Assembly: GCA_964023275.1 (NCBI GenBank)
Contig: OZ029929.1
Location: 4,387,381 to 4,451,380, forward strand
Reading direction: 5' to 3'
Length of the DNA: 64,000 nucleotides
Source of the DNA: Norana najaformis
Lineage: Eukaryota > Annelida > Clitellata > Crassiclitellata > Hormogastridae
Shown here: positions 1 to 9,085 of the stretch, piece by piece
How the letters are laid out: each line of letters opens with the position of its first letter
How positions within the stretch are numbered: position 1 is the first letter of the stretch
Made by a program: the position numbers and the translations under genes
The notes under the pieces: generated by a model
Told to the model about the DNA's origin: nothing
The model's database searches: none
Seen by the model: the letters and a program-made list of their open reading frames with translations, nothing else

Positions 1-910
1 ATGTATGCATGTATGCATGTATGTATGCATGTATGTATGTATGTATGTATGTATGTATTGATGTATGTATGGATGTATGTATGTATGTATGTACGTATTT
101 ATGGATGGATGGATGGATGGATGGATGTATGTATGTATGGATGTATGTATGGATGGATGTATAGATGGATGTGTGGATGTATGGATGTACGTATGTATGT
201 ATTTATGTAAGGATGTATGTTTGTATGTATGTATGTATGCATGTATGTATGTATGTATGGATGGATGTATGTATGGATGGATGTATAGATGGATGGATGG
301 ATGTATGGATGTACGTATGTATGTATTTATGTAAGGATGTATGTATGTATGTATGTATGCATGTATATATGTATGTATGGATGTATGTATGGATGGATGT
401 ACAGATGGATGGATGGATGTATGGATGTACGTATGTATGTATTTATGTAAGGATGTATGTATGTATGTATGTATGCATGTATGTATGTATGTATGGATGT
501 ATGTATAGATGGATGGATGGATGTATGGATGTACGTATGTATGTATTTATGTAAGGATGTATGTATGTATGTATGTATGCATGTATGTATGTATGTATGT
601 ATGTATGTATGGATGGATGTATAGATGGATGGATGGATGTATGGATGTACGTATGTATGTATTTATGTAAGGATGTATGCATGTATGTATGTATGTATGT
701 ATGTATGTATGGATGGATGTATAGATGGATGGATGGATGTATGGATGTACGTATGTATGTATTTATGTAAGGATGTATGCATGTATGTATGTATGTATGT
801 ATGTATGTATGGATGGATGTATAGATGGATGGATGGATGTATGGATGTACGTATGTATGTATTTATGTAAGGATGTATGTATGTATGTATGTATGTATGT
901 AGGTAGGTAG
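1..910. repeat. Compound (ATGT)n/(GGAT)n microsatellite with higher-order units
   Basis: Almost pure tetranucleotide DNA of ATGT and GGAT blocks. A marker segment (gtacgtatgtatgtattt) recurs at about 188, 312, 427, 532, 648, 748 and 848, giving a higher-order period of roughly 100 to 124 bp on top of the 4-bp period. Open frames here encode only Met-Tyr-Val-Cys-like repeats and are not genes. The array is cut by the window start. Confidence 0.95.
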
Positions 911-1206
911 TACGTAGGTAGGTATATACTATGTTCCGTTATAACCAGACATCATTTGTAGCAGTGGGTTTCTAGCACCATTTGTATCTGTTGTTAAGAG
1001 ATATGAATTTTCCGAGTGCTGCACTCGGGGGGGGGGGGGGTCGTGGGGCGAATCAGTCGGAGGCCATCGATTCATCGATCATTCGGGAGGTCCAGTTAAC
1101 GGCCACTCCTCAACGTGACGACCGTCCGACGGAAATTCTGGCCTAAATTTACAGCTCTTTGTGTAGATGTACTTGAAAGGCGCTATATTAATCATCTAGA
1201 CACTTA
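911..1206. other. Non-repetitive stretch with a G14 run
   Basis: No coding sequence is recognised. A 14-G homopolymer lies at 1027-1040. A piece resembling the recurrent 'gcgctatat' repeat-end signature is at about 1180-1195. Confidence 0.5.
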
Positions 1207-1212
1207 TTGAAT

Positions 1213-1302
1213 TATTATTATCATCATCGTCATCGTCATCACCACCACCACCACCATCATCATCCTCATCATTTTCATTATTTATTATTATTATTCTTCT
1301 TC

Positions 1303-1354
<52 letters not shown>

Positions 1355-1423
1355 CATCATCATCATTTTCATTATTATTATTATTATTGTTGTTGTTGTC
1401 GTTATTATTATTATTATTGCATG
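1213..1423. repeat. (ATT/ATC)n trinucleotide microsatellite
   Basis: Uninterrupted blocks of ATC, CAC and ATT triplets with short GTT interruptions. The His/Leu/Ser-rich open frames across it are repeat translations. Confidence 0.9.
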
Positions 1424-1764
1424 TACATATATGTATCTACGTATATATCAAAACACTTAATATAGCGCCTTTGAGGTACCTCAGAAACGCGCTGATCTCA
1501 TGGCTATCTAAGTGGTCTAAACAAAGTGCGTTGTAAGGTAAGGTAAGCAGAAAATGTAATTTGAAGAGATTCACATGAAACGGTGCAAAACTGAAGAAAT
1601 GCAACTTGTATCGACAGTGTGTGCAAACACTTTTAGATGGCGCCACCAGTCCACATAATTTTTGTTATTATTTATGTATTTATTAAACACCTAATGATTA
1701 AATATCAATCGATGGCGCTGAGCAATTGTTCATGAAGAACTTGTTCAATGTCTCTACATAGGAA

Positions 1765-1850
1765 CCGTCTCAGGCGAGGTTTGAACCTCCACACTCCGCG
1801 CTACAAGACGAACGCTTAACCAGTCGGCTACCGTGTCATACTAAACATTC
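1765..1850 (-). mobile_element. tRNA-like SINE head
   Basis: On the minus strand there is an A-box-like tagccgactggttaagc and, about 40 bases later, a B-box-like ggttcaaacct. These are the internal RNA polymerase III promoter boxes of tRNA-derived SINEs. Acceptor and T stems do not pair well, so this is a degenerate SINE head and not a functional tRNA gene. Confidence 0.6.
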
Positions 1851-2155
1851 ATACGCATGTACTGTCTGGTGGTAGAACACAACTTTAACTCCACTTAATC
1901 CTAAGTGCTCATAGGCTTAACCTTAACCCTCAATAACCAAAAACAGTCCCTAATCCCTTTGCTTACGTCACCCAGTGCAGCTGTCGGCGCTTCTTTCGGC
2001 CCTAGAGATTTCCGTGTCGCAAGTGGGAGGAGATTTATCTAGCGCATTGTCTGCCAGGGATTTACCTAGCGCATTTTTCTAACGACCTAACGGACCTGCA
2101 CTTTCTTGGGTGACGTAAGATTTACAGACGAGTCGTAGGTCGCAGTCAGTCAAAA
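1851..2155. other. Unassigned non-coding stretch
   Basis: No convincing ORF, RNA gene or repeat unit is seen. Confidence 0.4.
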
Positions 2156-2159
2156 AGAC

Positions 2160-2550
2160 AGGCATGGTTAGGAAAGACAAGACAAAGGAAGACAGAAGGC
2201 AAGTCCAGGCAAGGAAGGTAAGAAGAAGGCAAGTCCAGGCAAAGGAAGGCAAGAAGAAGGCAAGTCCAGGCAAAAGAAGGCAAGACTATTAGAGGCAAGA
2301 CAAGAAAAGGTACAGCAAGTTCATAAAAGAAAGTTAAGGATAGGTAAAGGGTAACAATGTTAAGTAAAGTAAGACATGGTGAAGTATGGTAAGATAGAGT
2401 AAGGTGAGGTAAGATGAAATAAAACAAGAAAGGGACAGATAAAGGGTAACAAGGTTAGTTAAAGTAACAAGGTTAGTTAAATTAAGACAGGGTAAATTAA
2501 GGTAAGATAGGGTAAGGTGAGGAAAAACAGATAAGACAGATAAGACAGAT
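2160..2550. repeat. Purine-rich minisatellite (aggcaagtcc and ggtaagat units)
   Basis: From 2160 to about 2290 a roughly 17- to 25-bp unit with the core aaggcaagtccaggcaa repeats. From about 2330 to 2530 it changes to degenerate ggtaaggtaagatagg units. The strand is strongly purine-biased. Confidence 0.75.
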
Positions 2551-2650
2551 GCACGGTGTGACAGACAGAGAGACAGACAGGCGGGCGGGCAGGGAGACAG
2601 GCAGACAGGCAGACAGACGTCCGTCTGTCTGTCTGCCTGTCTGGACGGAC
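2550..2650. repeat. CAGA/CAGG array ending in an imperfect palindrome
   Basis: A tract of cagacagg units is followed at about 2618 by its own reverse complement (ccgtctgtctgtctgcc), giving two arms of about 20 bp around a short centre, offset by one 4-bp unit. It could extrude as a hairpin. Confidence 0.7.
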
Positions 2651-2984
2651 AAAGTAGTAGGGTCCTGATTAGTTTAATTTGGACCATAGACTAAATGATT
2701 CATGAGGTCATTCGAGCGCCGCTCAATCCGCGTCCCCCCGCCTCAAATGGAATCGGCTTAAGCATCCTATTTAGGCCGTAAACATGTACGGGGTCGACCC
2801 TTATCTCTCACACCCCCTTGCTTAATTTAACGATGCCTCATTCACTCTCTCTTGGCCGACTTCTCTCCCCATCTTCCTTGCTTCCGGAAAGTAGGAATTT
2901 GAAGCGACTCCAGTGGAAAATCTTTGGACTGGAGCGAAATGCGACGCATTCAAGATGGCGGAAGACATCAACGCAGTAGTGGCT
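2651..2984. other. Non-coding stretch with a YY1-like motif
   Basis: No gene is recognised. The 12-mer at 2951-2962 (caagatggcgga) matches the core of the metazoan YY1 site (AAGATGGCGGC). It has no recognisable gene next to it, so any promoter role is speculative. Confidence 0.3.
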
Positions 2985-3117
2985 GGACAGGCAGACAGAC
3001 AGGCAGACAAGCAGACAGAGGCCCACTGGCGGAAAAACAGACATCCGAACAGGCGGGGCGACAAACATGCAGACAGACAGAAAGACAGACGGGCAGACAA
3101 ACAGACAGCCGTAGCAT
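2985..3117. repeat. (CAGA)n microsatellite
   Basis: Cagacagg/cagacaaa units, open in several frames on both strands only because the 4-bp unit contains no stop codon. Confidence 0.85.
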
Positions 3118-3429
3118 ATGCGTAGGATCTAATAGACAGAGGGTGTAGATGGAAGGGGAGGTAGGGTTGGAAAGTTTACTGGCCAGTGAGGAAGGAATGG
3201 AAACTGGAAGCGAAAGGGAGGAAGGAAGGTGAGGAGAAATAAACTGCCTACACGGATAAATCCTTAAGGCGTATTCCCGCCAATGCTCTCTCCCTACTGC
3301 CGTAGTCAATCAGTCGCTCCTTGCAGACGCAGATTCTCTCGCCGCGCCATCTGATGAGCGATAATCGCGCTCTGGTTGCCATGGAAACTTCCCAGCTCTC
3401 CCTCTTTCCCTCTCTCCTGTCTTAACATA

Positions 3430-4060
3430 CTTGATCTTACCTTGGCAGATCAATGTGAGGGTAAGAGCAGGTAAAATGGGGTATGGTATGGTAAACGATG
3501 GATGGTAACTGTAATGTCACATAAACAGACTCCTGTATGTACCAACAGACACCATTTAAGGGTTATCTTTAGTTAAGGCTGTCTTTAGGGTTACCTTGGT
3601 AAAGGTAACCATTAATAAAGGTTACCTTTTGTTAACGACGACCCTTTAGTTTAGTTTGCCTTGAATCACGGGTTACCATTAATTGAAGATACCTTTGATA
3701 ATGGTTACCTTTGGTCCCCGTCGTGGCTTATTTCTTAGTCTTTTATCTGTGGCTAGTACGGTCCGTACACAGGGACCTTAAATGGGGTGGCGCCCACTGA
3801 AACGGGCAGCGATGGTGAAGGATCTCACCCGATAAATTCATTGCAAAATGAGCAGGGTCGAGGCAATACGGTCGCTATATGAAACCTATACATTTAGATT
3901 TACATTTTTAGTTAAGGTCATCTTTAACAAAGGCTTACCCTAAGTTAACAGTTATCTTTAGTTATTGGCTACCTTTAATTTAATTTTACCTTTAGTTCAG
4001 GTTACCTATTATAGGTATCTTTAGTTAAAGGTTACCTTTAATCAAGGGTGATCTGGAGCC
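3430..4060. repeat. Degenerate ggttaccttt minisatellite interrupted by a SINE
   Basis: Degenerate units of about 17 bp built on ggttacctttagttaa are found on both sides of a family B SINE at 3742-3905. The SINE therefore appears to have inserted into a pre-existing array. Confidence 0.65.
3742..3905 (+). mobile_element. SINE family B, body fragment
   Basis: It shares the diagnostic segments gctagtacggtccgtac, ggtgaaggatctcaccc and gcagggtcgaggca with the copies at 44385, 50872 and, reversed, 6005, 17570 and 49605. Strand is given with the tRNA-like head as the 5' end; this copy lacks the head. Confidence 0.75.
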
Positions 4061-4061
4061 A

Positions 4062-4408
4062 CAAACACTTCCGGTATGAGACGAAAATCACGAAAAGCCT
4101 CAACTCGGCCGCCTTGATGCCCATAGAATTAAGGCGCTAAACAAATTCTGCCCGTTTACTTACTCGCTAATTACCGTCCGTGCTTCAGCGCCTGACGATG
4201 GCTTGCAGTCGTTGCCAAGGTAACCGGGAGGAGGTCACCACGGTCTGATGAACACGGATAGCGTTTTACCCTTATCCGAATAATAATTCCACCTTCGACC
4301 TCACAACATCGTCTCATAAATCGAAGCAATTGTTCCGACCAGATTAGTAGGGCCTTAGTTTTGCATAGCCACCGGATTATCATATATAATTATATATGCA
4401 GGCACAGG

Positions 4409-4411
<3 letters not shown>
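4062..4411. other. Unassigned non-coding stretch
   Basis: No supported gene is seen. Confidence 0.4.

Positions 4412-4455
<44 letters not shown>
4412..4455. repeat. (TA)n microsatellite
   Basis: About 22 uninterrupted TA dinucleotides. Confidence 0.9.
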
Positions 4456-4457
<2 letters not shown>

Positions 4458-4892
4458 CAGTAAGAATAACATATTATGCGGAATTGTCGAGCTGGCGGCT
4501 TGGGGCGATTTCTAGATTGGCGCTATATAAATGTCGAGTTAAACGAACGTGTTTATGATTTTTCCTTCAGCAAATTTGCATTGGGTTGGTGTTGTTACGG
4601 GTTCGTCCGTCCGTCTAATTGCGTTTCTCTGCGTCATTACCCGTTTTATGACCCGTACAGACATAGGGCCTTATGATTGTAAAAATTGGGCCATGGGTAG
4701 AGACCATCTGAACGGGGGATGTCAAAGGCGGTGGAATTGTGTCGTTTGACTGGGGGGGGGGGCATGGAACGAAGACCCCAAAATTCAGGTGATTTCAGAA
4801 TAAGTGGCATCATTCGCATGCCATGTCCCAGATTTGATCATAATGCGTAATCAATATTCGTTAATCTAATCTGCTCTGATTCGGTCTTGTCT
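4456..4892. other. Unassigned stretch with repeat-end signature
   Basis: No supported gene. It contains ggcgctatataaatg at about 4517-4532, the recurrent end of a dispersed repeat, and a G11 run near 4752. Confidence 0.45.
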
Positions 4893-5003
4893 GCAATGTA
4901 ATGTGATGTGATGTGATGTAATTTAATGTAATGTGACGTGATGTAATGTGATGTGATGTAATGTAACGTGACGTGATGTAATGTAATGTGATGTAATGTA
5001 ATG
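4893..5003. repeat. (atgtgatgta)n short-period array
   Basis: Tandem 5- to 10-bp units of atgtg/atgta with scattered substitutions. Confidence 0.8.
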
Positions 5004-5129
5004 ACGACAATTTATACAACATCTTAAGTAGCAGGCTACTTCTAGGGTGCTTTACAAAGTCAACCTGGTCTTATCTGGACTGGTTTAGCCCAGTTGAGGC
5101 TAGCCTTGCCTAGTCAAGTTCAGTATGGT

Positions 5130-5462
5130 CCATGCCATGTCATATGCCATATACCATGTCATATACCATATGTCATATACCATGTCATATGCCATATGTC
5201 ATATACCTTGTCATATACCATATGTCACAAATCATATGCCATATACCACATGTCATATATAGTATGCCACATACCATATGCCATGTCATATATCTTATAA
5301 CATGTCATATCCCATATGTCATATACCATCTGTCATATACCGTATGCCACATACCACATGCCATGCCATATGCCACATACCATGTCATATGCCATATATC
5401 AGTCATGTACTATATGTCATGTCATATACCATATGTCATATAGCATGTACCATATTATGGTA
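5130..5462. repeat. catatgccatatac minisatellite
   Basis: About 330 bp of degenerate units of 14 to 18 bp (catatgccatataccatgt). The units are partly palindromic (catatg). The open frames rich in His-Ile-Pro-Tyr are repeat translations. Confidence 0.85.
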
Positions 5463-5869
5463 GTCGGCTGAATAGGACCATATGTGGTAATCGGCCTATA
5501 TAGTCAGCACAGCCGACGTTTATCATCTGTCGATTAACTTGAAGGATGATGAAAGAACACAGGTGTGTCGACGCCACCTGATTGGCTGAGAAGTCCTCAG
5601 ACAGGTAATGAATGAGTAGCCTAGGCGTATTCTGGAATAGCTTTCCACTTATTATCAGGCGGTTACCAATAGAAACAGCTCAAAACACGCTGTCATCGCA
5701 AGATGTGCATCTTTCAGATCGGACATATTTACAATGTGATGTAAACGTAAGTCTCCGACAATTTCTCAGCGCCACACAAAAGCCGCGTCCGGGAGACCAG
5801 CTTATTCACCGGCGCTTAGTCAAATCAAGTCCGCAATATGCAGGTTATTTAAATGTAAATAAATGTAAA

Positions 5870-5989
5870 AACACAAAAGGACGACTCAGGCAGATGATGA
5901 CGATGATGATGACAGACGGATACAGGAGACTGAAAGAAGAAACTCAGCACCGAGAGGAGTGGCGTCATCGGACGTTTGAACCTGCCTGA
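5870..5989 (+). pseudogene. LINE reverse-transcriptase C-terminal relic
   Basis: The frame ending at 5989 closes with a peptide like YRRLKEE...HREEWRHRTFEPA and then a stop. A short helix followed by R-x-W-R and a stop is typical of the C-terminal end of non-LTR retrotransposon pol proteins. Only the last 30 or so codons are recognisable. The upstream 5463-5869 shows nothing definable. Confidence 0.5.
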
Positions 5990-6004
5990 GCGCAGAGAAC
6001 CAGA

Positions 6005-6185
6005 AGAAGAAATGTAAAAATGCACGGTTTTCTATAGCGACCGTATGGCCTCGAATGTGCTCACTTTTCAATGAATTTATCTGGTGAGATACTTCACCAT
6101 CGCTGCCCATTTGAGTGGTCGCCACGCCATTTTAAGGTCCCGTGTTTACGGACCGTGCTAGCCTGAGATTCAAATCTCTTTAAAA
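6005..6185 (-). mobile_element. SINE family B, body fragment
   Basis: It contains the same blocks as the 49605-49865 copy (tatagcgacc, ttcaatgaattt, caccatcgctgccc, ggaccgtgctagcc, gagattcaaatctc). The tRNA-like head is missing. Confidence 0.75.
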
Positions 6186-6784
6186 AGCCACTTATTTGGT
6201 TAGTTTCGGCTCAAGGTGAGAATGTTTGGAAAGGTGGAAAGCGATTAAGATGGCAACGGTTGAACGGTGGCCGTCGAATGGTCGAGGATGGGATAAACAT
6301 CGCCAAGTTTCTTCATATTTGAGAGGTTTCTGAAGCACGAAATAAATGTTTGCCGATTCTTGCATGCACATGCTAGTATCTGGCGTATATCAGACATTAT
6401 TCTATGGGTGTGGTCAACTTCGCCTGCCACATAGGCCGAATTTAATATCGCCTTTAGCTAATGATCATGGGTCGCCCATTTAAAGGTTATTTGATTCTCA
6501 GCAAGGAGGGGCAGACCGCGCCGTTAATAACCCTCCTCTTCCTCATCCTAACACTACACCATCACCACCACCACCACCAGCAGCAGCAGGGTAGAGCCAA
6601 TCGCCGTCTCTTCCATCCATCGATTTCGTCGGCCAATCGAGCTAGCGACGCAGACTGTCGCCAGAGGCGCCACATGTAAAGACGATAAGGCAGGAGCCAA
6701 GCGCCGCCACAGCCATTTCATGCTATACATACGGCAACTACTGACATTTACATCCGACTGCACAAAACAAAGTATACATGTACT
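6186..6784. other. Unassigned non-coding stretch
   Basis: A short (CAC)n/(CAG)n tract is at about 6552-6590. No gene is supported; open frames are short and without recognisable motifs. Confidence 0.4.
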
Positions 6785-6913
6785 ATATATATATATGTGT
6801 GTGTATATATACACACACACATATATATAATGGCCTAACCATTCATATTATATATACATATGCATATATCTACGGTAGATAGTTATATATATACGTATGT
6901 ACATGTGTATATG

Positions 6914-6950
<37 letters not shown>

Positions 6951-7170
6951 TGTACACATATAACACACAATTTACAGATTATACGTATTCACTCGTATGC
7001 CTGTATCCGGCCATTATATAGCGCCTTTCATGAATCTTACTAATGCATAAATTTATACATGCACGTATATATTATATAATATCATGCACGTGTATTTAGA
7101 TATCGATCCTTAGGCACATATTATGAGTATATAAATATAAATAGGCCCTATATATATATACATTATATAA
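6785..7170. repeat. TA/TG-rich microsatellite cluster
   Basis: Several (TA)n and (TG/CA)n runs, the longest at about 6915-6948. A tatatagcgcctttca repeat-end signature lies at about 7014-7030. Confidence 0.8.
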
Positions 7171-7324
7171 TAATTATAGCAAAACGCATTAATAACAAAG
7201 CTATAATATCCTCGATTTAATTCGCCTCACAGCAAAACGCCGCATACGTGTGTGTGGTCACTCCTCAAAGGGTGATGTCTGGTGATATCAGTCACTAATG
7301 TCGTCGGCGCATGTTGCCTATGCA

Positions 7325-7560
7325 GACAATGTTTCATTGCGGGTCAAGTAGTTAGAGTGCAGGACTTTCACCCAAGAGGTTCCGGGTTCAACTACCCACC
7401 ACACAGAAAGATATTTAAAGATTTCTGTTTCACTATCGCCTCCTAACAAATGAGCACCAACTGTACACTGTCGATGGGAAAATCAGAGGGCGAGGTGGAG
7501 GACTGGTCATCCGCTCCCAGGTGCCCAGGCTGAACAAATAAAGTGGCGAATGCTTCATAG
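7325..7560 (+). mobile_element. tRNA-derived SINE, family C
   Basis: An A-box-like gtagttagagtgcagg and a B-box-like ggttccgggttcaac sit at 7345-7398. The body downstream (caactgtacactg, gggaaaatcagaggg, atccgctccca) matches the copy at 60343-60545, showing a dispersed family. Confidence 0.65.
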
Positions 7561-7965
7561 CCATGGGGGCCGCCTCCGAGGTTTCGATGAAGCAGATATT
7601 CTTGCTCTGTCTGACGACGAACCACTTTTTAGATCCGTGGTTTCGCCCAGCTGTTATAAAAAGCCGCACTGAATGTCTCGCTGAAGGCCACACTAGTTTT
7701 GTCTTGGCAGAGATAATGTGGTCTGTCACACCTGTGTTCAGAGACGTTATTATCCACAGGTTGTTGACAGAGTGCGTTTGTGGGTGCGTTCGTCTGCGCC
7801 AGTGTTCGTGCGTTGTAAACATCTTTTAAATCTAGGATTGCATGACAGCAGATTCAATTATGAACTCCTCCTCCTCATCTTCATTGTTCTTGAGTGGCTC
7901 TATATAAATTTAGAAACAAATGCCTTCCTTCCGCCAGGGAGGAAATGTCTGCCTTCCTGCCTACG
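7561..7965. other. Unassigned non-coding stretch
   Basis: The sequence is open in several frames but shows no recognisable domain or convincing splice structure. Confidence 0.35.
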
Positions 7966-8096
7966 TCCGTCCGTCCGTCCGTCCACCACACAAACACCAC
8001 GCACGCAGACAGACAGACGGACAGACAGAGAGACAGACAGACAAACAGACAGACACAGAGACAGGCAGATACAGACACACAGACAAGACCCAAATA
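7966..8096. repeat. (GTCC)n and (CAGA)n microsatellites
   Basis: A short gtccgtcc run is followed by about 85 bp of cagacaga units. Confidence 0.85.
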
Positions 8097-8438
8097 TACA
8101 CACAAACATACATATTCTACCTACTTTAGCGTTAAACTGCCAATGTCGGGGTCTGCAGTTCAAAACCTGCCCATCCTTTTTATGTAAAATAATTACTAAA
8201 TTATATGTACATTTGTTTAAACAATTGAATTCAAAAATCTCAGTGTTGCAGTAATCTGTCTAGATAGACGTGCTACATCAGCATTTATATTGCCTGGTTG
8301 TTTAATGGCAACCAGACAAAGATGTCGACCGAGGCCACCATGACTTTAATATCAGACCACGTTCTGGGCCAGATTAGTAGTGTCTGTTGCTACCAGACAT
8401 TGCTTAATAGATTGCGTGGTTGCATTGTTTACCAGGAA

Positions 8439-8444
8439 TTTATT
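8439..8444 (-). promoter_or_regulatory. Possible polyadenylation hexamer for the receptor gene
   Basis: AATAAA on the minus strand about 590 bases past the receptor stop codon and beyond the 46-bp array. It is the only support for a 3' end here, and such hexamers are common by chance in AT-rich DNA. Confidence 0.2.
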
Positions 8445-8559
8445 TACTAGTCGCAGGAATCAGTTTCTCTTGGCCACACCTGAACCTCTGGGCCAGTCGT
8501 GCGAAAGGGTTCTCAGATTGGTCGCAGGTGCTTTTTGCTCAATGAAGGCCTTAAAACTT

Positions 8560-9085
8560 TTTTTTCGTCTTTAAAAAATTCTCCTGAAGGCTTGAGATTC
8601 TATTTTTGGCTCTACTGGGAAGAGAACTTTTTGGCTGTCCACAGATCCTCCTTGCTCGCAGTGAGAAGAGAATTCTCCTCACAGTCTCATTGACCCTTTT
8701 ATCGTCGTGGAAAGAGAATATCTGCGGATGCCTTCAAAATCTCTTTGCTCGTAGTGGAATAAAAATCTCTTTGTTCGGCGTGGAAAGAGAATTCTCTGGA
8801 AGGCCTCAAAATCTCTGTTCGGCGTGGAAAGAGAATTCTTTGGAAGGCCTCAAAATCTATTTGTTCGCGTGGAAAGGGAATTCTCTGGAAGGCCACAAAA
8901 TCTATTTGTTCGGCGTGGAAAGGGAATTCTCTGAAAGGCCTCAAAATCTATTTGTTCGGCGTGGAAAGGGAATTCTCTGGAAGGCCACAAAATCTATTTG
9001 TTCGGCGTGGAAAGAGAATTCTCTGGAAGGCCTCAAAATCTATTTGTTCGGCGTGGAAAGAGAATTCTGTGGAAGGCCTGTCGGA
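8560..9085 (-). repeat. 46-bp minisatellite overlapping the 3' end of the receptor gene
   Basis: Seven near-identical units of 44 to 46 bp occupy about 8775-9080, each with a GAATTC core (gtggaaagagaattctctgg). More diverged units reach back to about 8560. The unit nearest the gene is coding: it supplies receptor residues from helix 8 to the stop codon at 9033. In the same frame downstream units read EAFQRILFPRR, against QAFHRILFPRR in the gene. Because 46 is not a multiple of three, downstream units shift frame. Confidence 0.93.

Noticed and set aside
1765-1850. A functional tRNA gene (also at 21577, 36772, 60357, 61940 and 62358)
   Set aside because: A and B boxes are present to varying degree, but the acceptor or T stems do not pair and shared bodies continue downstream, as in SINEs.
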